Below are positions 25,695-34,886 of a DNA stretch of 64,000 nt, in pieces. Position 1 is the first letter of the stretch. Every line of letters begins with the position of its first letter. The stretch comes from VBCG01 sp036406955 (GTDB lineage Bacteria > Pseudomonadota > Gammaproteobacteria > Burkholderiales > Casimicrobiaceae): NCBI GenBank assembly GCA_036406955.1, contig DASXAF010000103.1, positions 5,569-69,568 on the forward strand. Direction: 5' to 3'. The notes under the pieces are model-generated. The model searched no databases. It was not told where the DNA came from and worked only from the letters and a program-made list of their open reading frames with translations. Both the position numbers and the translations under genes were made by a program.

Positions 25695-26933
25695 CTAGAC
25701 CGCCCGGAACGCCAGCGTCGCGTTGGTGCCGCCGAAGCCGAAGGAGTTCGACAACGCCGCGCGCAGGGTCATCTTCCGCGCCTCGTTGGGCACGAAATCG
25801 AGGTCGCACTGCGGGTCCTGCCGGAAGAGATTGGCCGTCGGCGGGGCGATCTGGTCACGCAGCGCGAGCGCGGTGAAGACCGCCTCGATGCCACCGGCGG
25901 CGCCGAGCAGGTGACCGGTCATCGACTTGGTGGACGAAACCGCAAGCTTGTACGCGTGATCGCCGAAGGCACGCTTGACCGCGATGCATTCGGCCACGTC
26001 GCCAAGCGGCGTGGAGGTGCCATGCGCGTTGATGTAGTCGATGTCGGTCGGCGCGAGGCGCGCGTTGCGCAGCGCGTGCTGCATGCTGCGCGCAGCGCCG
26101 GCGCCGTCCTCCGGCGGCGCGGTGATGTGATGCGCGTCCGCGCTCATGCCGTAGCCCGAGAGCTCGCAGTAGATCTTCGCGTTGCGGTCGCGCGCGTGGT
26201 CGTACTCCTCGAGCACGAGCACGCCCGCGCCTTCGCCGAGCACGAAGCCGTCGCGGTCGACGTCCCAGGGCCGGCTCGCGGTCGCCGGGTCGTCGTTGCG
26301 ATGCGAAAGCGCGCGCGCGGCGCAGAAGCCTCCCACACCGAGCGGCGAAACCGTCGCTTCCGAGCCGCCGGCGATCATGATGTCGGCATCGCCGTATTCG
26401 ATCAGGCGCGCGGCCTCGCCGAGACTGTGGTTCGCGGTCGAGCACGCGCTCACGGTGGCGAGGTTCGGGCCGCGGTAGCCGTAGTGGATCGACACCAGGC
26501 CGGAGATCATGTTGATGATCGTGCCCGGCACGAAGAACGGCGAGATCTTGCGCAGGCCGCCCTGCTCGTACGCGTGATCGGTTTCCTCGATCAGCGGCAG
26601 CCCGCCGATGCCCGACCCGATGCACACGCCGACCATGTCCTTGTCCCCGGCGTAGTCGTCGAGGCCGGCGTCGCGCACCGCTTCCATCGTCGCGACGAGG
26701 CCGTAGTGAATGAACGTGTCGTAGCGGCGCGCCTCCTTCGCCGAGAGGTACTTCGATACGTCGAAGTCCTTCACTTCGCCCGCGATGCGCGAAGGAAACG
26801 CCGACGCGTCGAAGCGCGTGATCGCGGTGATGCCGGAGCGCGCGGCAAGGATGCTCGCCCACGCGGCCGGCACGCCGATGCCTACCGGGGAGACGATGCC
26901 GAGGCCGGTGACGGCGACACGACGGCGGGACAT
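25695..26933 (-). CDS. fabF: 3-oxoacyl-ACP synthase II
   Basis: 412-residue condensing enzyme elongating acyl-ACP with malonyl-ACP. Catalytic triad is present: Cys in VSACSTANHS, His in NAHGTSTPLGD and His in STKSMTGHLLGA. ATG 26933 is chosen; the longer in-frame reading upstream lacks homology. It follows acpP by 116 bases in the conserved fab order. Confidence 0.96.
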   Translation of the reverse strand: MSRRRVAVTGLGIVSPVGIGVPAAWASILAARSGITAITRFDASAFPSRIAGEVKDFDVSKYLSAKEARRYDTFIHYGLVATMEAVRDAGLDDYAGDKDMVGVCIGSGIGGLPLIEETDHAYEQGGLRKISPFFVPGTIINMISGLVSIHYGYRGPNLATVSACSTANHSLGEAARLIEYGDADIMIAGGSEATVSPLGVGGFCAARALSHRNDDPATASRPWDVDRDGFVLGEGAGVLVLEEYDHARDRNAKIYCELSGYGMSADAHHITAPPEDGAGAARSMQHALRNARLAPTDIDYINAHGTSTPLGDVAECIAVKRAFGDHAYKLAVSSTKSMTGHLLGAAGGIEAVFTALALRDQIAPPTANLFRQDPQCDLDFVPNEARKMTLRAALSNSFGFGGTNATLAFRAV

Positions 26934-27049
26934 GACGGTGCGAACGCGGTCTGCGTGTGGAAGAGGAGCGTCGGGAACGACGGCGGTCGGGCGCGTGACC
27001 CGGACCGAGGCGCGGCGCGGGACTCGCCCGCCAGCCGCGCGGTCGGCTG

Positions 27050-27289
27050 CTACTTCTTCAGGTGCGAGGTGATGTAGTCGACGGCCTGCTGGACCGTGGT
27101 GATCTTCTCGGCTTCCTCGTCCGGAATCTCGGTCTCGAACTCCTCTTCGAGCGCCATGACGAGCTCGACGGTGTCGAGCGAGTCCGCGCCGAGGTCGTCG
27201 ACGAAGGACGATTCGTTCTTGATTTCGGCTTCGTTCACGCCGAGCTGCTCGGCCACGATCTTCTTGACCCGTTGTTCGACGTTTTCCAT
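27050..27289 (-). CDS. acpP: Acyl carrier protein
   Basis: 79-residue acidic protein; GADSLDTVELVMAL carries the Ser that receives 4'-phosphopantetheine. It shuttles acyl chains among FabD, FabH, FabG and FabF encoded alongside. GGAGGAGACGC lies upstream of the ATG. Strong expression is expected, and its 145-base leader after fabG may hold a separate promoter. Confidence 0.98.
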   Translation of the reverse strand: MENVEQRVKKIVAEQLGVNEAEIKNESSFVDDLGADSLDTVELVMALEEEFETEIPDEEAEKITTVQQAVDYITSHLKK

Positions 27290-27380
27290 GCGTCTCCTCC
27301 CCCAAGGGGATCAAAGATCCAAACCGGCGGATTTTACCAGAGGCGCGTCGCCGTACGGCGACGAATTCGGTGCAATGGCA

Positions 27381-27423
27381 CCCCTCACCCTGACCCTCTG
27401 CGCGCTGCGCGGGAAGAGGGGAT
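27381..27423. repeat. Dispersed CCCTCACCC-type repeat between fabG and acpP
   Basis: CCCCTCACCCTGACCCTCT followed by a GCGCGC centre and GGGAAGAGGGG. It resembles the element at 12108-12144 and can fold through CCCTCT/AGAGGG pairing (approximate). It lies in the 145-base spacer just past the fabG stop. Confidence 0.5.
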
Positions 27424-27434
27424 GCAGGATGAGA

Positions 27435-28181
27435 TCACGCCATGTACATCCCGCCATTCACGTGCAGCGTCGCGCCGGTGATGTACCCGGCATGCGGGCT
27501 CGCGAGGAACGCCACCGCATGCGCGACGTCCTGCGGCGTGCCGAGGCGGCCCAGCGGTATGCGTGCGAGCAGCGCCGCACGCTGCGCTTCGGGAAGGTCC
27601 CGCGTCATGTCCGTGTCGATCATGCCGGGCGCGACGCAATTCACGGTGATGTTGCGGCTGCCGACTTCCTGCGCGAGCGACTTGGTGAAGCCGACGAGCG
27701 CGGCCTGGGCCGCGGCGTAATTCGCCTGGCCGGCGTTGCCCGACGATCCGACCACCGACCCGATCTGCACGATGCGGCCGAAGCGCTGCTTCATCATGCC
27801 ACGCAGCACGCTGCGCGCGAGGCGGAACGCCGGCGTGAGATTCGTCGCGAGCATCGCGTCCCACTCGTCGTCCTTCATGCGCAACAGCAGGTTGTCGCGC
27901 GTGATGCCGGCATTGTTGACCAGGATCGTGACGGCACCGTGGCGTGCCTCGATCGAGGCGAGCGCGGCGTCGCACGCCGTGGCGTCGGTGACGTCGAGGC
28001 GCATGCCCTCGCCCCGTGCGTGAACGAGGGCCGCCGCGATGCGGGCCGCGCCTTCCTCGCTCGTGGCCGTGCCGATCACGATCGCGCCCTGCTCGCCGAG
28101 CGCGTGCGCGATCGCCGCGCCGATGCCTCGCGTGGCCCCCGTGACCAGCGCGACGCGGCCGGCAAGCTCGGCGCTGCTCAT
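27435..28181 (-). CDS. fabG: 3-oxoacyl-ACP reductase, with catalytic Lys replaced by Gln
   Basis: 248-residue short-chain dehydrogenase expected to reduce 3-oxoacyl-ACP with NADPH. The Rossmann motif VTGATRGIG, the LVNNAG motif and the catalytic Ser (QIGSVVGSSG) are present. The active-site YxxxK reads Y-A-A-A-Q: the codons at 27719-27705 on the minus strand give TAC GCC GCG GCC CAG, where FabG normally has AAG or AAA for Lys. That Lys binds the cofactor ribose and lowers the Tyr pKa, so activity should be strongly reduced. ATG 28181 overlaps the fabD stop (ATGA). Single A-to-C change or sequencing error could explain it; otherwise a second FabG must exist elsewhere. Confidence 0.93.
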   Translation of the reverse strand: MSSAELAGRVALVTGATRGIGAAIAHALGEQGAIVIGTATSEEGAARIAAALVHARGEGMRLDVTDATACDAALASIEARHGAVTILVNNAGITRDNLLLRMKDDEWDAMLATNLTPAFRLARSVLRGMMKQRFGRIVQIGSVVGSSGNAGQANYAAAQAALVGFTKSLAQEVGSRNITVNCVAPGMIDTDMTRDLPEAQRAALLARIPLGRLGTPQDVAHAVAFLASPHAGYITGATLHVNGGMYMA

Positions 28182-29113
28182 GCCGGCTGCACCGCGGCCA
28201 GCGCTTCGTCGATGGCCGCGCTGTCGGTCAGCGAGAACGTCTGCAGATCGCCCGCGATGCGCCGCACCAGCCCGCTCAGCACCTTCCCCGGCCCGCACTC
28301 GACCACGTGCGTCACACCCTGCGCCGCCATCGCGCCCACGATGCCGGTCCATTGCACCGGGCTCGCAGCCTGTCGCGCAAGCGCCGCGCGAATGGCATCC
28401 GGCTCGGGATGCGCCGCGACGTCGACATTGTGCAGCACCGGGATCGCAGGCGTGCGCACGTCGACCTCCGCGAGACGTGCCGCGAGACGCTCCGCGGCGG
28501 GTGCGAGCAGCGAGCTGTGGAACGGCGCCGACACGGGCAACAGCATCGCGCGCTTGGCGCCGCGCGCCTTCGCGGCGGCCATCGCGCGCTCGACGGCGCC
28601 GCGATGTCCCGCGATCACGAGCTGACCGGGTGCGTTGAAATTCACCGGCTCGACGACCTCGCCTTGCGCGGCTTCGCGACACGCCGCGACGACGGCGTCG
28701 TCGTCGCCGCCGATCACCGCCGCCATCGCGCCTTCTCCCGCCGGCACGGCGTCCTGCATCGCCTCGGCACGGAAGCGCACCAGCGGCACGGCGTCCTCGA
28801 ACTTCAGCGCATCGGCTGCGACGAGCGCCGTGTACTCGCCGAGGCTGTGTCCCGCCATGACGGCCGGCGCCGGACCGCCCGCGGCGCGCCACGCGCGCCA
28901 CACCGCGACGCCCGCGGTCAGCATCACCGGCTGCGTGCTGCGCGTGAGGTTCAGCGCGTCGGCCGGGCCGTTCTCGACCAGTGTCCACAGATCGTCGCCG
29001 AGCGTGGCCGAGGCGGCGGCGAACGTCTCCTTCACGACCGGATGCGCGGCGTAACCCTCCATCATGCCGATCTGCTGCGAGCCCTGCCCGGGAAAGACGA
29101 AAGCCAGCTTCAT
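28178..29113 (-). CDS. fabD: Malonyl-CoA:ACP transacylase
   Basis: 311-residue enzyme loading malonate onto ACP. FPGQGSQQ at the N terminus, nucleophile Ser in GHSLGEY and catalytic His in VSAPFHSSLL are all present. It follows fabH by 28 bases and overlaps fabG by 4. Typical length for the family. Confidence 0.97.
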   Translation of the reverse strand: MKLAFVFPGQGSQQIGMMEGYAAHPVVKETFAAASATLGDDLWTLVENGPADALNLTRSTQPVMLTAGVAVWRAWRAAGGPAPAVMAGHSLGEYTALVAADALKFEDAVPLVRFRAEAMQDAVPAGEGAMAAVIGGDDDAVVAACREAAQGEVVEPVNFNAPGQLVIAGHRGAVERAMAAAKARGAKRAMLLPVSAPFHSSLLAPAAERLAARLAEVDVRTPAIPVLHNVDVAAHPEPDAIRAALARQAASPVQWTGIVGAMAAQGVTHVVECGPGKVLSGLVRRIAGDLQTFSLTDSAAIDEALAAVQPA

Positions 29114-29141
29114 GTCGATGCGCCCGAAGAAATGACGAGGG

Positions 29142-30090
<949 letters not shown>

Positions 30091-30098
<8 letters not shown>

Positions 30099-31140
30099 GC
30101 GTGGCGGCCGGCCCCGTGGCGGGCGTGGGCGCCGCCGCAGGCATCGAGGTGATGCGCTGCGCGATGCCTTCGAGGACGCGATGACTCACTTCCGTGTACG
30201 CCTTGTCGAGCGCGTTGGCGAACGACGCGGCATCGGCGCCGCCGTGACTCTTCACGACCACGCCCTTGAGCCCGATGAGTGTTGCGCCGTTGTAGCGGCG
30301 CGGGTCGATGCGGCGCTTGAACGCAGCGAGCACCGGATACGCGAACAGCGCCGACGCGCGGGTGAGCGGATTGCGCGTGAACTCCGACTTGAGGAAGTCG
30401 TACAGCATCGTCGCGAGGCCTTCCGAGGCCTTCAGCGCGACGTTGCCGACGAAGCCGTCGCAGACGACCACCTTGGTCGTGCCGTTGTAGATGTCGTCGC
30501 CTTCGACGTTGCCGAAGAAGTTGAGTCCCGAGGCCTTCAGCAGCTCGGCGGTCTCCTTCACGAGGTCGTTGCCCTTGATGTCTTCCTCGCCGATGTTGAG
30601 CAGCCCGACGGTGGGGCGCTCCTCGCCTTCCACGGCGGCCACGAGCGCGCTGCCCATGGCGGCGAACTGCACGAGCTGCGCGGGCGTGCAGTTGACGTTG
30701 GCGCCGAGGTCGAGCACGGTCGTCTGCCCATGTCGCGTCGGAAGCTGCGAGGCGATCGCCGGGCGGTCGATGCCGGGCAGCGTCTTCAGCACGAAGCGCG
30801 CGATCGCCATCAGCGCGCCGGTGTTGCCGGCCGACACGCAGGCGTGCGCCTCGCCGTCGCGCACCAGGTTGATCGCCACGCGCATCGACGAGTGCTTCTT
30901 CTTGCGCAGCGCGTCGGCCGGGGGCTCGTCCATGTCGACGACCTCGCTTGCCGCCCGCGTGCGCAGCCGCGGGCGCACGCGCGCGCTGGCCTTCGCGAGC
31001 ACGGCGCTCATCTCGGCCTCGCGGCCGACGAGTATCACTTCGGCATCGGCGTGCGCGCGCAGGAAGCGCGCCGCGGCCGGCACGGTGACCGCCGGACCGT
31101 GATCGCCGCCCATCGCATCGACGGCTACCGTGACGGGCAT
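30091..31140 (-). CDS. plsX: Phosphate acyltransferase PlsX
   Basis: 349-residue enzyme making acyl-phosphate from acyl-ACP for phospholipid synthesis. VAVDAMGGDHGP is the family start motif. The gene sits between rpmF and fabH in the conserved order. The C-terminal 20 residues are Ala/Thr/Pro rich and probably disordered. Confidence 0.96.
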
Positions 31141-31150
31141 CGCATGTGCC

Positions 31151-31230
31151 TGTCATTCCCGGGGAAACGGGAAGCCAGTGGCGTGCACGTGACCAAAGTC
31201 ACCGGGTCCCCGCTTGCGCAGGGACGACTA
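31151..31230. repeat. Dispersed ~80-base repeat, copy A, abutting the rpmF stop
   Basis: Reads TGTCATTCCCGGGGAAACGG at one end and TCCCCGCTTGCGCAGGGACG at the other, homologous with copy B at 33813-33890. It fills the spacer between rpmF and plsX and ends exactly at the rpmF stop codon. Such TCATTCCCG...GCAGGGACGA elements are widespread intergenic repeats in beta- and gammaproteobacteria. Confidence 0.7.
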
Positions 31231-31410
31231 TTCGTCCGCTTTGGTCTTGACGACCTTCTTGCCGCGATAGTAGCCGCTCGGGCTGATGTGATGGCGCCGA
31301 TGCACTTCGCCGCTCACCGGCTCGACGGCGAGCGGAGGCGCGTCGAGATAGTCGTGCGCGCGATGCATCCCCCGCTTGGACGGTGACTTCTTGTTCTGCT
31401 GGACTGCCAT
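31228..31410 (-). CDS. rpmF: 50S ribosomal protein L32
   Basis: 60-residue basic protein beginning MAVQQNKKSPSKRGMHRAHD, the standard L32 start, with a CAGGAGAG ribosome site. No Cys zinc ribbon is present (zinc-independent form). It lies 32 bases after yceD, as in most proteobacteria. Confidence 0.98.
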   Translation of the reverse strand: MAVQQNKKSPSKRGMHRAHDYLDAPPLAVEPVSGEVHRRHHISPSGYYRGKKVVKTKADE

Positions 31411-31442
31411 GCTGCTCTCCTGTTGTGTGGATTCGAATGCGC

Positions 31443-31898
31443 TTACGTCACGGGCTGAGCGCAGGCGTCCTCGGGATGTCGCGGCGCGAACGGCACGGCG
31501 AGCAGGAGCTCGTCCTCCACCAGCTCCACGGGGTCCACCGGCGCGCTCGCCAGCACGACCTCGAGATCGCTCCGATCGTCCAGCGACGCCACTTCTTCCG
31601 CGGAGCGCCCGATCAGCACCTCCGTGTGCTGGTCCACCGGCCAACGATAGACGCCGAGGCAACGCTGGCACGTCAGCGGCAGCTCCCCCTCGATGTCGAG
31701 GTCGAGCGCCGCACGTCCCGCTTCGTCCACGGTCCCGCTGATGCGCCAGCGTATGGGCGCGGGCTCGTCCGCCAGACGATCCGCGATGCGCGGCAACGCG
31801 GCCGCGTCGAGGCTCCCCGAAAGCGTCTGCCGCTCGCGCACCAGACGAAAGGCGTCGAAGCGGCCACTGCCCGGCAAGACGGCGGAATCGCGCTGCAT
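31443..31898 (-). CDS. yceD: YceD/DUF177 family protein (23S rRNA accumulation)
   Basis: 151 residues. The DUF177 core carries the two-Cys motif LTCQRCL and the acidic C-terminal half with LVEDELLLAVPFAPRH. YceD is needed for normal 23S rRNA levels in several bacteria. ATG 31898 lacks a clear ribosome site, but homology starts close to it (FDAFRLVRERQTLSG). First gene of the rpmF-plsX-fab operon. Confidence 0.92.
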   Translation of the reverse strand: MQRDSAVLPGSGRFDAFRLVRERQTLSGSLDAAALPRIADRLADEPAPIRWRISGTVDEAGRAALDLDIEGELPLTCQRCLGVYRWPVDQHTEVLIGRSAEEVASLDDRSDLEVVLASAPVDPVELVEDELLLAVPFAPRHPEDACAQPVT

Positions 31899-31955
31899 CC
31901 CACTGCGGGACGGGCGCTTCCCTGGGTTCCCGTCCAGCCGCAACGTAAACGTCGG

Positions 31956-31984
31956 ATAATAGCGCGATAGCCGAACCCTGTCAA
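31956..31984 (-). promoter_or_regulatory. Near-consensus sigma-70 promoter of the yceD-rpmF-plsX-fab operon
   Basis: On the minus strand TTGACA (31984-31979) and TATTAT (31961-31956) are separated by exactly 17 bases. Expected start is near 31949, giving a leader of about 50 nt before yceD. The divergent maf gene starts at 32002 and lies 17 bases from the -35 box. Confidence 0.8.
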
Positions 31985-32001
31985 AAAACTTCGAAAAAAC
32001 A

Positions 32002-32592
32002 ATGTCGAAGCCGCTCGTCCTCGCCTCGTCCTCGCCGTACCGGCGCACGCTGCTCGAGCGCCTCGGGATCCCGTTCGCGGTGGCCGCGCCCGGCGTCGAC
32101 GAGGCCGCGTTGCCGGGCGAGCCGCCGGCGGCAATCGCGGTGCGCCTCGCCGAGGCCAAGGCGCGCGCGGTCGCGCAAAAGCGCACCGAGGCGCTCGTGA
32201 TCGGATCGGACCAGGTCGCGGAGCTGGATGGCCGGCCCGTCGGCAAGCCGATCGATCATGCCGACGCCGTGGCGCAGCTTCGGGCTGCGTCGGGCCGCAC
32301 GGTGGTGTTCCACACGGGGGTCGCGCTCGTCGATGCCGCGAGCGGGCGCTGCCAGTCGAGGCTCGTCGACGTGGCGAGCACGTTCCGCACGCTGTCCGAC
32401 GACGACATCGCGCGCTATTTGGCGCGCGAGCGGCCCTACGATTGCGCGGGCAGCGTCAGGTCGGAAGGGTTCGGCATCGCGCTGTTCGAGCGCATCGCCG
32501 CCGACGATCCCACGGCGCTGATCGGGCTTCCGCTGATCGCGGTGGTGTCGATGCTGCGAGCGGAAGGCTACGACGTGCTGGCGTCCGCATGA
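32002..32592 (+). CDS. Maf-family nucleotide pyrophosphatase (YceF type)
   Basis: 196-residue house-cleaning pyrophosphatase. LVLASSSPYRRTLLERL and the catalytic GSDQV, plus CAGSVRSEGFGIALFE and DPTALIGLPL, match YceF, which hydrolyses 7-methyl-GTP. Divergent from yceD, as in many genomes, and coupled to the next gene by ATGA. Confidence 0.93.
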   Translation: MSKPLVLASSSPYRRTLLERLGIPFAVAAPGVDEAALPGEPPAAIAVRLAEAKARAVAQKRTEALVIGSDQVAELDGRPVGKPIDHADAVAQLRAASGRTVVFHTGVALVDAASGRCQSRLVDVASTFRTLSDDDIARYLARERPYDCAGSVRSEGFGIALFERIAADDPTALIGLPLIAVVSMLRAEGYDVLASA

Positions 32593-33323
32593 CGGGTGCG
32601 CTGTACCTCGTGCCGAACCTGCTCGGCGTGGTGGAGCCCGCCCACGTGCTGCCCAGGTACACCCTCGACATTGCACGCGGGCTCACGCACTGGGTCGTCG
32701 AGACGCCGAAGGCGGCCCGCGCGTTCCTGAGGACGATCGACGTGGCGGGGCCGATCGCTTCGTTGCACATCGAAGCGCTGCCCGACCGAGGGCCCTTCGA
32801 CGCACTGCTTGCACCGGCCCGTTCGGGCCGCGATATCGGCTTGCTCTCCGACGCCGGCTGTCCCGGCGTCGCCGATCCCGGCGCGGCGCTGATTGCGGCG
32901 GCGCATGCCGCCGGGCTGCGGGTGGTGCCTCTGGTCGGACCCTCGGCGATCCTGCTCGCGCTGATGGCCGCCGGCATGAACGGGCAGCGCTTCGCGTTTC
33001 ACGGTTACCTGCCCGTCAAGCCCGACGCGCGGGTGCAGGCGCTGACGCGCCTCGAGCAGGCGTCGCGCAGCGACGATTGCACGCAGGTGTTCATCGAGAC
33101 GCCGTATCGCAACGTCGCGATGATCGACGCGATCGCGCGCACGCTGCACCCGGCCACGACGGTGTGCGTCGCGGCCGACCTCACCTTGCCGGGCGAAACG
33201 ATCGAGCGCCGCGCCGCGCGCGCGTGGCGCGATGCGGACGCGGCGCGCTTCGACAGGCGGCCGGCGATCTTCCTGCTGTATGCCGCTACGGCGCCGAGGT
33301 CTCGTCCTCGGGCCAGTTCTTGA
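32589..33323 (+). CDS. SAM-dependent methyltransferase, tetrapyrrole-methylase fold (RsmI-related)
   Basis: 244 residues. The tetrapyrrole methylase fold is shown by LYLVPNLLG, GLLSDAGCPGVADPGAALI and VPLVGPSAILLALMAAG, the last two being RsmI/YraL hallmarks. It is shorter than RsmI (about 285) and its N terminus is divergent, so it is probably the paralogue often found next to maf rather than the 16S C1402 methyltransferase. The last 38 bases overlap the convergent CBS gene. Confidence 0.88.
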   Translation: MTGALYLVPNLLGVVEPAHVLPRYTLDIARGLTHWVVETPKAARAFLRTIDVAGPIASLHIEALPDRGPFDALLAPARSGRDIGLLSDAGCPGVADPGAALIAAAHAAGLRVVPLVGPSAILLALMAAGMNGQRFAFHGYLPVKPDARVQALTRLEQASRSDDCTQVFIETPYRNVAMIDAIARTLHPATTVCVAADLTLPGETIERRAARAWRDADAARFDRRPAIFLLYAATAPRSRPRASS

Positions 33324-33738
33324 TGTACGACTTCAGCATGCGGTTCTCGAAGCTCTGTTCCTCGTAAACCGCCTTGGCGACGTCGTGGAATGACACCACG
33401 CCCTGGAGCGTTGCGCCTTCCATCACGGGCACGTAGCGCGCGTGCCGCTCCAGCATGCCCCGGCGGAGCTCCATCACGTCGAGGTGCGGCGTCGCCGTGA
33501 GCGGATCGCGCTGGCACAGATCGCCGACCTTGCGCTCGCCGAGCGAGCCGCCGCCGTCGGCCAGCGCCTTCAGCACTTCGGCGAACGTCAGGATGCCCGC
33601 CATGCGGCCGTGATCCATCACCACCAGCGAGCCGATGTCGTGCTGGGCCATCACCTTCACCGCCTCGAGCATGCTTCCCTCGGGCGTCGTCGTGAACAGC
33701 GCGTTGCCCTTGATGCGCAGGATTTCGCTGACCAGCAT
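33286..33738 (-). CDS. CBS-domain protein
   Basis: 150-residue protein made of two CBS motifs (about 1-65 and 75-135: IGSLVVMDHGRMAGILTFAE and ARYVPVMEGATLQGVVSFHD, given here in part). CBS pairs bind adenosyl ligands and usually regulate partner enzymes or channels; as a stand-alone protein its partner is unknown. Its 3' end overlaps the convergent methyltransferase gene. Confidence 0.9.
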   Translation of the reverse strand: MLVSEILRIKGNALFTTTPEGSMLEAVKVMAQHDIGSLVVMDHGRMAGILTFAEVLKALADGGGSLGERKVGDLCQRDPLTATPHLDVMELRRGMLERHARYVPVMEGATLQGVVSFHDVAKAVYEEQSFENRMLKSYIKNWPEDETSAP

Positions 33739-33812
33739 GGCTTCCTCCTGTGGCGCTTACGGCCCGAGATTAAGCCGACGGAGAGCGACGTGCAAGTGAC
33801 GGCGCCTTGCGC

Positions 33813-33890
33813 CGTCATCCCCGCGAACGCGGGGACCCAGTGTCGTCGCACGCGCAGTCGCTGGGTCCGTGCTTGCGCAGGGACGATGGT
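33813..33890. repeat. Dispersed ~80-base repeat, copy B, abutting the recR stop
   Basis: Begins CGTCATCCCCGCGAACGCGG with an internal inverted repeat and ends GCTTGCGCAGGGACGATGGT. Homologous to copy A at 31151-31230 and likewise ending at the stop codon of a minus-strand gene. It may form a long hairpin through GGGTCC/GGACCC pairing and serve as a terminator for dnaX-ybaB-recR. Confidence 0.7.
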
Positions 33891-34549
33891 TATCCCGCGA
33901 ACGGCCGTCGCTCGCGCAGCGCCTGTGCCAGCGTCCCCGCGTCGACGTATTCGAGCTCGCCGCCGACCGGCACGCCGCGCGCGAGTCGCGATACCGCGAG
34001 CCCGCGCGCGCTCAGCATCTCGCCGATGTAGTGCGCGGTCGCCTCGCCCTCGTTGGTGAAGTTCGTGGCGAGCACCACTTCGCGCACTTCGCCGTCGGTG
34101 GCGCGCTTGATGAGCCGATCGAGATGGATCTCGCGCGGCCCCACGCCGTCGAGTGGCGACAACCGACCCATCAGGACGAAGTAGAGGCCGTTGTACGCCT
34201 GGGTCTGCTCGACCATCAGCAGATCGGCCGGCGTCTCCACGACGCAAAGCTGAGAGATGTCGCGCTTGCCCGAGCGGCACAGCGCGCAGAGCGTGTCCTC
34301 GGTGAACGTGTTGCAGCGCTCGCAGTGGCGCACCACCGCGGACGCGCGGGTCAGGGCCTGCGCGAGGCGGTGCGCGCCGGGACGATCGTGCTGCAATAGA
34401 TGCAACGCCATGCGCTGCGCGGCCTTCGGCCCCACGCCGGGCAGGCAGCGCAGCGCGCTCGCGAGCTCGTCGAGGCTGCCGAGCGGCTCGCGCGCGGGAG
34501 CGCCGCGAGCGGCGCCGCGCGCCGCCGCCGGACGTTCTTCCCCGGTCAC
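33890..34549 (-). CDS. recR: Recombination protein RecR
   Basis: 219-residue RecFOR-pathway protein. HhH region LRCLPGVGPKAAQRMALHLL, four-Cys zinc finger CERCNTFTEDTLCALC and Toprim domain from LCVVETPADLLMVEQ. The N terminus carries an extra Ala/Arg-rich stretch of about 25 residues. It starts 10 bases after ybaB in the conserved dnaX-ybaB-recR order. Confidence 0.97.
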   Translation of the reverse strand: MTGEERPAAARGAARGAPAREPLGSLDELASALRCLPGVGPKAAQRMALHLLQHDRPGAHRLAQALTRASAVVRHCERCNTFTEDTLCALCRSGKRDISQLCVVETPADLLMVEQTQAYNGLYFVLMGRLSPLDGVGPREIHLDRLIKRATDGEVREVVLATNFTNEGEATAHYIGEMLSARGLAVSRLARGVPVGGELEYVDAGTLAQALRERRPFAG

Positions 34550-34559
34550 GTACGCGCCG

Positions 34560-34886
34560 TCAGAACGGGAGCTTGAATCCCGGCGGCATCGGCATGCCGG
34601 TCGTGAGGCCCGCCATCTTTTCCTGCGTGGTGGTCTCGACCTTGCGGACGGCGTCGTTGAACGCGGCGGCCACGAGGTCCTCGAGCATGTCGCGGTCCTC
34701 GCCGAGCAGCGAAGGATCGATCTGCACGCGCCTCACGTCGTGGCGGCACGTCATGACGACCTTGACGAGGCCCGCGCCCGCCTGTCCCTCGACCTCCGTC
34801 TGCGCGAGCTCTTCCTGCGCGCGCTTCAGGTTGTCCTGCATCTGCTGGGCCTGCTTCATCAGGCCGGCGAGCTGGTTCTTCATCAT
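34560..34886 (-). CDS. Nucleoid-associated protein YbaB/EbfC
   Basis: 108-residue DNA-binding dimeric protein. LAGLMKQAQQMQDNLKRAQ and the VVMTCRHDVRRVQIDPSLL core match YbaB. Start ATG 34886 overlaps the dnaX stop by 4 bases; a second ATG follows immediately. Confidence 0.96.
   Translation of the reverse strand: MMKNQLAGLMKQAQQMQDNLKRAQEELAQTEVEGQAGAGLVKVVMTCRHDVRRVQIDPSLLGEDRDMLEDLVAAAFNDAVRKVETTTQEKMAGLTTGMPMPPGFKLPF

Noticed and set aside
31151..33890. Repeats A and B considered as CRISPR units
   Set aside because: Only two copies, 2.6 kb apart, no spacers, no cas genes.
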